This document shows, one piece after another, positions 1-4,711 of a DNA stretch of 5,757 bases. Position numbers and translations under genes: made by a program. Position 1 is the first letter of the stretch; every line of letters begins with the position of its first letter. The notes beneath the pieces are model-generated. The model ran no database searches and was not told the origin of the DNA. It worked only from the letters and a program-made list of their open reading frames with translations. Origin of the DNA: Pseudomonadota bacterium (GTDB lineage Bacteria > Pseudomonadota > Alphaproteobacteria > Rhizobiales > Xanthobacteraceae); NCBI GenBank assembly GCA_023405565.1, contig JAEXXW010000017.1, positions 1 through 5,757 on the forward strand, given 5' to 3'.

Positions 1-42
1 ACCGGTTCGCGTGAAGAAAACGCGTCAAAACAAAAAAGGCTG

Positions 43-76
43 GAGCCTCGGCTTTGATTCCATCAAAGCCGGGCTC
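43..76 (-). terminator. Intrinsic terminator of the WXXGXW-repeat gene
   Basis: A 10-bp perfect stem (49-58 with 62-71, loop TCC) is extended by 5 more pairs (43-47 with 72-76) across a single bulged base at 48. Read on the minus strand, the hairpin lies about 15 bases after the TAG stop of the upstream gene. It is followed by a six-T run (37-32) and another four-T run (30-27). The T run begins 5 bases after the stem, slightly further than ideal. A shorter alternative stem (AGGC/GCCT, 37-48) would abut the T run directly. Either way the minus-strand direction is favoured. Confidence 0.72.
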
Positions 77-91
77 TAACGTCGCCGACAT

Positions 92-433
92 CTATCGGCC
101 GGGCTCGAATTGCCAGCGGCCGCCGCGAAAGACCAAGGCAGGGTCACCGCGGCGGGCTCTGGCGCGATCAGACTCCCAGCGGCCTGGCGACCAGACATAT
201 TTCGCTTGGCTCCAGTCCCAGATCCAGCGACCCTCCAGCCAAGTATACCCCGGACGCGGCCGTGGACGTTCACGCGCATGCGCGGGCAATGGCGGGCGCT
301 CCGGCCTGTTTGAACGCGCTGCCCTGCCTTGCGCCTCGGCCTCCGATACAATCCCCTCACCCGGAATTCCCAGAAGCCCGAGCGCTGCCGCCAACACCAG
401 CGCATATTTTCGAACATACTTTCGAATGAGCAT
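92..433 (-). CDS. Small exported WXXGXW-repeat protein
   Basis: This encodes 113 residues. The N-terminus (MLIRKYVRKY then a hydrophobic stretch, residues 11-24) and the AEA|Q site near residue 34 look like a Sec signal peptide, so the product should be periplasmic or outer-membrane associated. A Pro/Arg-rich linker (44-61) leads to two clear repeats of the pattern YxWxxGRW at 63-70 and 79-86, and a degenerate third (FRGGRW, 102-107). This matches the WXXGXW (YXWV-type) repeat family, whose molecular role is unknown. The ATG at 433 was chosen because a strong AGGAAAGGAAG lies just upstream and the signal peptide starts there; an upstream in-frame start at 511 would add 26 residues of non-signal-like sequence. 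The gene is divergent from the DUF992 gene and ends in a terminator at 43-76. The family call is fairly sure; the function is not. Confidence 0.8.
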   Translation of the reverse strand: MLIRKYVRKYALVLAAALGLLGIPGEGIVSEAEAQGRAARSNRPERPPLPAHARERPRPRPGYTWLEGRWIWDWSQAKYVWSPGRWESDRARARRGDPALVFRGGRWQFEPGR

Positions 434-435
434 GT

Positions 436-447
436 CTTCCTTTCCTT
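436..447 (-). promoter_or_regulatory. Ribosome binding site deciding the 433 start
   Basis: On the minus strand AAGGAAAGGAAG ends two bases before the ATG at 433, and its GGAAAGGA core sits a few bases further up. It supports the shorter signal-peptide start over the in-frame start at 511. Confidence 0.6.
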
Positions 448-589
448 GCATGACCGAAGGCGCGCTCATGCATCCATCACCGACGTGGCTGCCCTGTCGA
501 AACCGTTGCACACATCATCGTGTACTGTATCGTCAAAGCGGAATGTGACGGCGCAGCCATACTATGCAATAGCAAGCCATCATTCACTT

Positions 590-595
590 GGGGGA
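590..595 (+). promoter_or_regulatory. Ribosome binding site of the DUF992 gene
   Basis: GGGGGA lies 8 bases before the ATG at 604. It decides that start over the in-frame ATG at 520, which has no such site and would bury the signal peptide. Confidence 0.55.
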
Positions 596-603
596 TATCG
601 ATC

Positions 604-1071
604 ATGCGGTCAACATTGGTCATCGCCGGCGCCGCCGCACTTTTTCTCTTTTCCAATTCTTCGGTGCAGGCCCAAAGCCGCATCCGCGCCGGCGGCCTCG
701 CCTGCAATCTGTCTCAGTCGGTTGGCATGATCATCGGATCGCGGCAAAACATCAGCTGCCGCTTCACGCCCAATGGCGGCGGCCGCGTGGAATTCTATAA
801 TGGCACGATCAACCGGCTGGGGCTCGACATCGGCATTACCGCCGGCGGAAAAATGATCTGGGGCGTTTTCGCACGCACGAAGAAATTGCCACCCCGTACC
901 CTCGCCGGCACCTATGTCGGAGCAAGTGGAGATGCTTCCATCGGCCTGGGCGGCGGCGCAAATGTCCTTGTCGGCGGCTCCAACCGCACGATCTCCCTGC
1001 AACCCCTGTCTCTGCAAGGGCAGGCCGGCGTCAACCTCGCCCTCGGCGTCGCGAGGATGACCCTTCGATAA
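604..1071 (+). CDS. Exported DUF992-domain protein
   Basis: This encodes 155 residues. Residues 1-24 (MRST, a hydrophobic run, then SVQA|QS) form a typical Sec signal peptide, so the product is expected in the periplasm. The mature part matches the DUF992 family: a Gly-rich segment with paired cysteines C34 (LACNL) and C52 (ISCRF) that could form a disulfide, a middle segment around FYNGTINRLGLDIGITAGG (65-82), and the family's C-terminal block with AGTYVGASGDASIGLGGGAN (101-120), NVLVGG and SLQPLSLQGQAGVNLALGVA. No catalytic residues are recognised, and DUF992 has no established function; the glycine-patterned strands suggest a small beta-rich fold (inference). The ATG at 604 is set by the ribosome binding site and signal peptide. 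It has its own promoter region on the left and a 268-base gap to the next gene, so it is probably monocistronic. Confidence 0.88.
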   Translation: MRSTLVIAGAAALFLFSNSSVQAQSRIRAGGLACNLSQSVGMIIGSRQNISCRFTPNGGGRVEFYNGTINRLGLDIGITAGGKMIWGVFARTKKLPPRTLAGTYVGASGDASIGLGGGANVLVGGSNRTISLQPLSLQGQAGVNLALGVARMTLR

Positions 1072-1091
1072 GCCGGCTCCCCCAGAAAGCA

Positions 1092-1121
1092 GCAGGCGGC
1101 CGAAACAGGCCGGTTGCCTGC
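1092..1121 (+). terminator. GC-rich hairpin after the DUF992 gene (possible terminator)
   Basis: GCAGG pairs with CCTGC at the base and CGGCC with GGCCG around a GAAACA loop, with a four-base bulge (GTTG) on the right arm. It starts 20 bases after the DUF992 stop. There is no T run after it, so it may be a weak or Rho-assisted terminator or just a structured 3' end. Confidence 0.3.
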
Positions 1122-1327
1122 CCTCGCCGACCGAATTTGTCATCGGCCATGGGACATTGACGCTACGCCGCGAACGGAATGTCTCGATCGCCAGCCTCGA
1201 TGACCTGTGCGTGCTTCATCAAATCCGTTTTTCCGTATCGACGAAGCGGTGACAGACGGAACAGAACATTGATCTCAATCAGCCACACGGGGTTGAAACG
1301 CACTATGGTGATGTGTCTGCCTCTTGA

Positions 1328-1333
1328 AAGGGA
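1328..1333 (+). promoter_or_regulatory. Ribosome binding site of the glycine-zipper gene
   Basis: AAGGGA lies 6 bases before the ATG at 1340. It favours ATG 1340 over the immediately adjacent in-frame TTG at 1337. Confidence 0.55.
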
Positions 1334-1339
1334 ATATTG

Positions 1340-1645
1340 ATGCGCATTTTTCTTGGTCTGGCCGCCACGGCTGGTTTTCTGCTCTGTTCATTGCCGACTG
1401 AGACATTTGCACAAAGCCGGGCCGGCAGCGGCGCTCTGATTGGCGGCGCATCGGGAGCCATCATCGGCGGGGCGACGCGTGGAGGCAGAGGGGCCGCCGT
1501 CGGTGCAGCCATTGGCGCGAGCACCGGAGCGATCATCGGCAGCCAGATGCAACGACGTGGCCGTTATTATTGGTACAATGGCCGCTGCTGGGTCCGCTTC
1601 CGGAATGGTGAATTCCACCCCATTGCAAACCGTTATTGCCGATAA
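1340..1645 (+). CDS. Small exported glycine-zipper protein
   Basis: This encodes 101 residues. Residues 1-24 (MRIFLGLAATAGFLLCSLPTE then TFA|QS) form a signal peptide; C16 is not in a proper lipobox, so cleavage by signal peptidase I is more likely than lipidation. Residues 29-68 are a glycine zipper with GxxxG-type spacing in two hydrophobic stretches (GALIGGASGAIIGGA and GAAVGAAIGASTGAIIG) separated by a basic turn, TRGGRG. Such segments pack as membrane-associated helices, as in YMGG-like outer-membrane zipper proteins. The C-terminus (74-101) is different: aromatic and basic, with YYWYNGRCWVRFRNG and two cysteines, C83 and C100, which could pair. The function is unknown; an envelope role is an inference from signal peptide plus zipper. 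The AraC-type gene starts 75 bases downstream on the same strand, so read-through is possible, though a hairpin sits at the stop codon. Confidence 0.82.
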   Translation: MRIFLGLAATAGFLLCSLPTETFAQSRAGSGALIGGASGAIIGGATRGGRGAAVGAAIGASTGAIIGSQMQRRGRYYWYNGRCWVRFRNGEFHPIANRYCR

Positions 1646-1653
1646 ATATCGGC
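1638..1653 (+). repeat. Perfect inverted repeat spanning the glycine-zipper stop codon
   Basis: GCCGAT and ATCGGC flank AAAT (or seven pairs around AA). The TAA stop lies inside the element. No T run follows, so it is not a standard terminator; it could shape the mRNA 3' end or be an operator just upstream of the AraC-type gene. Confidence 0.35.
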
Positions 1654-1720
1654 GCGCAATTGATCGGCATTCAACCAGCTTACCGGGGCTGAAGCAGTGT
1701 TGTGACAGGCAGACAGCGCT

Positions 1721-2701
1721 ATGCGCACGCACAAGTCTTTGGATATCGACTTCAGGGCTCTTCAGACTCAGCTTCTTAAACGCGACTTTATCCGTAGCAG
1801 TGAAATACTGGGCCCGACGGACGGTATCTTCAAAACAAGGGAGCATGGCTATCGGCGCATCGACGATGCGACGTTTCTCCATGTCATGGATTTCGAGGTC
1901 GGCCACCCCTACAGCCTCAAAATGGCGCGGCCGGACTTCGTCTGTATCCAGATCACCATCAGCGGTTCATACAATCGCTGGGTCAGCGACAAGATCGATG
2001 CCGTAAAGCCGGCAACACTCCATATCACGAATGTGCCGCTTTCGATCTCCGATACGCAGACCGGCACGAAGCTGCGCGGCGCCCTGATCGTCTGCGATCG
2101 CGAATATCTGGTCAATCATTTCAAGCTGAATGTCGATCGTCTGCCGGCCGCCTATCGACCGATATTCAACTCTAAAGTTGGCAGCCTGTCCGCCTTGAAG
2201 CTGACCCCGACGCCAGACGTCATGATCGCTGCGGATCAGATATTGTCCTGCAAGTATAATGAGCCATTGAAGCACCTCTATCTCAATGCGAAAGCGACTG
2301 AAATCATTTGCGCCATTGTCGCCCAGATCAACGGTTTGTCACCCCGCACATTGCTTCATCGCCCCGAAGTCGCGGATAAAAAACAGGCGATCGAAGCCGC
2401 TGCCACGATCTACAAGCGGGAGATCGTCAATCCTCCCACGATCGAGCAACTTGCCGCGCGCATCGGCTTGAACCGAAACGATATCATAAGCGGATTTCGC
2501 GAGGTTTTTGGCGTGACGCCTCACACCTACGGCCATTTGATCCGGATGGAGCAGGCCCAGCTCCTGCTTCAGGACGGACAATTGTCGATCAGCGAAATCG
2601 CTCGCCGGATCGGCTATGAAGGCTATTCAAGCTTCACCCGGGCGTATCGCGCGCATTTTGGAACATCCCCCTCCGTCGCCAAGCCGCCTCTCAAAGATTA
2701 G
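1721..2701 (+). CDS. AraC-family transcriptional regulator, PchR-like
   Basis: This encodes a 326-residue cytoplasmic DNA-binding protein. The C-terminal third is a standard AraC/XylS domain with two helix-turn-helix units: the first around 239-262 (PPTIEQLAARIGLNRNDIISGFREVFG) and the second around 288-310 (LSISEIARRIGYEGYSSFTRAYR), followed by HFGTSP (312-317). The N-terminal part is not a sugar-binding cupin like that of AraC. It has the layout of siderophore-responsive regulators such as PchR: a YSLKMARPDFVCIQITISGSY-like strand pair (64-84) and the segment LYLNAKATEI (186-195), which matches the LYLEAKALEL signature of that group. PchR-type proteins activate siderophore synthesis and uptake genes when the ferric siderophore is present. 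Its nearness to a formyltransferase-NRPS gene fits that role, but the target is inferred. The ATG at 1721 has only a weak AGGCAG upstream; no better start exists. It is convergent with the MFS gene. Confidence 0.87.
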   Translation: MRTHKSLDIDFRALQTQLLKRDFIRSSEILGPTDGIFKTREHGYRRIDDATFLHVMDFEVGHPYSLKMARPDFVCIQITISGSYNRWVSDKIDAVKPATLHITNVPLSISDTQTGTKLRGALIVCDREYLVNHFKLNVDRLPAAYRPIFNSKVGSLSALKLTPTPDVMIAADQILSCKYNEPLKHLYLNAKATEIICAIVAQINGLSPRTLLHRPEVADKKQAIEAAATIYKREIVNPPTIEQLAARIGLNRNDIISGFREVFGVTPHTYGHLIRMEQAQLLLQDGQLSISEIARRIGYEGYSSFTRAYRAHFGTSPSVAKPPLKD

Positions 2702-2718
2702 CGTTACGCCATTTTCAG

Positions 2719-2741
2719 GACCGGCGCTTGCCATGCCGGTC
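2719..2741. terminator. Hairpin between convergent genes (possible bidirectional terminator)
   Basis: GACCGGC and GCCGGTC (7 bp) enclose a 9-base loop, 18 bases after the regulator's stop and overlapping the stop codon of the opposing MFS gene. Neither side has a T run, so termination is only plausible from position and convergence. Confidence 0.35.
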
Positions 2742-4002
2742 AGGCGATCGACGTTCGATATGTCTCGCGCATGCGCAACACGGTGAGCAGGCTGATCAAG
2801 GCGGCAACGACAACATAAGCGGCCGGTGCCAGCGGGCTGCCAGATACGCCTGTCAACCAGATGGCAATGACCGGAGCAAAACCACCGAAAATCGCCGTGG
2901 CTACGGCGTAAGACACTGACGACCAGCGCGATCGACCGCGCGTGTCGAAGAGTTCAACGGTGACCGCAGGCCCCGGTCCGGAATAAAGAGCGATAGCGCA
3001 CGCAAACAGGATCTGGATGCAAATGATGACCAGGAAATTCTGCAGTGTTGCTATGAGCCATAGCGCGGGAATGGCCAGAAAGATCACAAGGAGGCAGGAT
3101 GCGATGAGAAACGGCTTTCGGCCGTAACGATCGGATAATCGCCCGACCAGCGGCACCAGCAGGATGATCACAATGGTGGACATGGCCGTCAGCCAAACCG
3201 ATTGCGCCGAATTTAGCTGCGCGTAGGTGCGCGTGAAGACGGGCATGTAAATCAGAAACATATAATAACAAACAGTCCAGTGGACCGTGAAGCCGAAGAC
3301 AAGCAGAGCGGAGGTCAGATTGGAGCGGAAGGTGACGGGCGCGGCGCGAGACGGCTCCAGCTTCACATCCAGATAAACCGGCGTCTCATCCACTCTGGCT
3401 CTTATCCATAGCGCCACACCCCCGAGCAGGCTGCCGATGAGGAAAGGAACACGCCATCCCCAAGCCTGCATGTCATCGGACGGCAACAGCGTGATCAACG
3501 CAGCGGCAACGGCGCTGGCAAGACCACTGCCCAAGGCGACCGTCACCGACAGGAAGCTTGTCCAGAAGCCGCGCCTTTCCGAGGGCGCCCATTCGAGAAG
3601 AAACGACGCTGCGCTGCCCCATTCACCGCCTGCAGAGAAACCTTGGGCCACGCGCGCGATAAGCAGAAGAACGGGCGCCATGAGACCGATGCGATCGTAT
3701 GACGGAATAAGAGCGATCGCCAGTGTTGCCAGTCCCATCAACGCAGCGGAGATCATGAGAGCAGGCTTCCGGCCGCGATCGTCACCAAATCCGCCGAGGA
3801 TTAACCCACCGACCGGGCGCATCACGAAGCTGACACCGAACAAGGCAAACGTTGCGAGAAGCGCGGCGCCATCTCCCGCATCCTGCGGAAAGAAAGCGCG
3901 AGAAATGTAAGCAACCAAAATGCCGTAGATGGCGAAGTCGTACCATTCCAGCGTGTTGCACAGCATGACGCCAAACAGAGCGCGTCTTCTCGTATGTCCC
4001 AT
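2740..4002 (-). CDS. MFS transporter, metabolite:H+ symporter (MHS) type
   Basis: This encodes 420 residues, the usual size for the family, with about 12 hydrophobic segments. Family hallmarks are present: NTLEWYDFAIYG at 16-27 in TM1, a loop 2-3 motif GGFGDDRGRKP (70-80), RVAQGFSAGGEWGSAASFLLEWAP (117-140) in TM4, and a second loop motif GRLSDRYGRKP (287-297) marking the start of the second half. The MHS group (KgtP, ShiA, ProP and relatives) imports organic acids, shikimate or osmolytes with protons across the inner membrane. The substrate here cannot be read from sequence. I chose ATG 4002; an in-frame TTG at 4017 would add 5 residues, and neither start has a good ribosome binding site. 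The gene is convergent with the PchR-like gene and divergent from the formyltransferase-NRPS gene, so a link to siderophore or precursor transport is possible but unproven. Confidence 0.87.
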   Translation of the reverse strand: MGHTRRRALFGVMLCNTLEWYDFAIYGILVAYISRAFFPQDAGDGAALLATFALFGVSFVMRPVGGLILGGFGDDRGRKPALMISAALMGLATLAIALIPSYDRIGLMAPVLLLIARVAQGFSAGGEWGSAASFLLEWAPSERRGFWTSFLSVTVALGSGLASAVAAALITLLPSDDMQAWGWRVPFLIGSLLGGVALWIRARVDETPVYLDVKLEPSRAAPVTFRSNLTSALLVFGFTVHWTVCYYMFLIYMPVFTRTYAQLNSAQSVWLTAMSTIVIILLVPLVGRLSDRYGRKPFLIASCLLVIFLAIPALWLIATLQNFLVIICIQILFACAIALYSGPGPAVTVELFDTRGRSRWSSVSYAVATAIFGGFAPVIAIWLTGVSGSPLAPAAYVVVAALISLLTVLRMRETYRTSIA

Positions 4003-4145
4003 AATGCGATTTGCCAAGGCGACCGCCGAAAGCCGATAGGGAATGATTAAAATCGCGCAGGCCCCGCGCCATCTTACGCAAATTATCTTGGAAGACGCCG
4101 CCCGACCCGGCTGAGCTACGAGACCGCTTCGGCCCCGTGTATCAC

Positions 4146-4163
4146 AGGCGACAACGGTCGCCT
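4146..4163. repeat. Perfect inverted repeat, AGGCGAC / GTCGCCT
   Basis: Seven perfect pairs enclose the four-base loop AACG. There is no T run on either side. It lies about 145 bases upstream of the MFS start on that gene's strand, so it might be an operator or a structured leader; this is unproven. Confidence 0.35.
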
Positions 4164-4508
4164 AATGAATCTGTCCATATTCGCAACGCGGCGATTGCCC
4201 GGTTATCGCAGGCTGATGTAAGCGCTGCGGCATATCCGCAAGTCTGGACAAGTACCAGCGATGACGCCTCCAATGTCTCGCTCAGTCCCTCGCCCGCACG
4301 CGGCGTCCTTGCTCGCAGCATCCGCTTTTTTGGGACAGGACTTTCAGCGAAGCCTCTCACCGTCGCAATCGGGTCAAGCAGAGAGCACAGCTCTTTCAGA
4401 AGAACGAATTCATGCTTCATCGCATGGGCGCGCACAATAAAAAGGCGATGTTGACGACGTCCGAGACTGCAAGCGAGTCAGCAGCGTGCCGGCTTACTCA
4501 ATCTTTTG

Positions 4509-4523
4509 TGATCTTAAAATTCA
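4509..4523. promoter_or_regulatory. Candidate iron-responsive operator (RirA-type, TGA-N9-TCA)
   Basis: TGA, nine bases (TCTTAAAAT), then TCA matches the iron-responsive operator pattern known for RirA in Rhizobium and its relatives, with an AT-rich core. A TAAAAT hexamer (4515-4520), one mismatch from a consensus -10, lies inside it, which is the geometry expected for repression. The -35 (around 4493-4498) is poor, and the site is 189 bases before the synthetase start. A TGA-N9-TCA match is expected by chance about once in 4 kb, so this is suggestive only. Confidence 0.35.
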
Positions 4524-4658
4524 GGGTTAATGCCCACACCCGTGACGATCTCCCCACGCGGCAGATTCGTGAATTACCATGCTTTGGCTTCTCGCCCGGC
4601 CACAATAACCATCCGCATCGTTTATCAGCGAAGCCGCTAGCGCGGTGACCGACAGATG

Positions 4659-4688
4659 TTGCAGCAAGGTATCATCTAACGGTATTCT
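4659..4688 (+). promoter_or_regulatory. Weak candidate promoter close to the NRPS gene
   Basis: TTGCAG (4659-4664) and TATTCT (4683-4688) are separated by 18 bases and would give a leader of about 20 bases before the ATG at 4712. Both hexamers deviate from consensus, so an activator-dependent promoter is the most that can be suggested. Confidence 0.2.
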
Positions 4689-4700
4689 TTTTTGGATATC

Positions 4701-4707
4701 GAGGTGG
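4701..4707 (+). promoter_or_regulatory. Ribosome binding site of the formyltransferase-NRPS gene
   Basis: GAGGTGG ends 4 bases before the ATG at 4712. It is the strongest Shine-Dalgarno match in the window and fixes this start. Confidence 0.65.
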
Positions 4708-4711
4708 GACC

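Larger units (their letters stand above)
434..603. other. Divergent intergenic region, WXXGXW gene / DUF992 gene
   Basis: These 170 bases lie between two divergently oriented start codons and must hold both promoters. A TTGACG hexamer on the minus strand (536-531) resembles a -35 box, but no convincing -10 sits at the right distance. I could not pick out a plus-strand promoter with confidence. Open frames crossing this stretch have no family resemblance and look like chance. Confidence 0.45.
1072..1339. other. Intergenic region between DUF992 and glycine-zipper genes
   Basis: These 268 bases hold no supportable gene. The left part carries a GC-rich hairpin (1092-1121) that may end DUF992 transcription. 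Further right there is a small palindrome, ATTGA-TC-TCAAT (1268-1279), and a TTGAAA hexamer (1293-1298) that resembles a -35 box but lacks a good -10 partner. The promoter of the glycine-zipper gene is expected here but was not located. Confidence 0.4.
4003..4711. other. Long divergent intergenic region with no convincing gene
   Basis: These 709 bases separate the starts of the MFS and formyltransferase-NRPS genes. Open frames at 4142-4435 (minus), 4137-4454 (plus) and 4412-4648 (plus) have no ribosome binding site, mixed codon use and no confident family match. Contents worth noting are a tRNA D-arm-like stretch on the minus strand (4100-4120), a 7-bp inverted repeat (4146-4163), an iron-box-like element (4509-4523) and an 11-base direct repeat, TCAGCGAAGCC (near 4344 and 4625). 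The region is long enough for a decayed gene, a small RNA or a complex control region, but none is shown. Confidence 0.5.

Noticed and set aside
8..24. Small hairpin CGCGT / ACGCG at the left edge
   Set aside because: Only five base pairs with a seven-base loop and no context; likely chance.
610..1143. 177-residue minus-strand open frame opposite the DUF992 gene
   Set aside because: It is the antisense of a clear DUF992 coding sequence; such long antisense frames are common in GC-rich DNA.
1388..1906. 172-residue minus-strand open frame across the glycine-zipper and regulator genes
   Set aside because: It overlaps two well-supported genes on the other strand and has no family resemblance.
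4081..4140. Functional tRNA gene on the minus strand
   Set aside because: The D-arm is tRNA-like, but the anticodon stem does not pair and there is no T-arm or matching acceptor 3' end.
4142..4435. 97-residue minus-strand open frame with a QTCGY segment recalling PhnD-like binding proteins
   Set aside because: Only five residues match, there is no ribosome binding site, codon use is mixed, and the rest shows no family pattern. It is kept only as a possible decayed-gene hint.
4412..4648. 78-residue plus-strand open frame
   Set aside because: No ribosome binding site, no recognisable domain, low-quality composition, and it overlaps the iron-box-like element.
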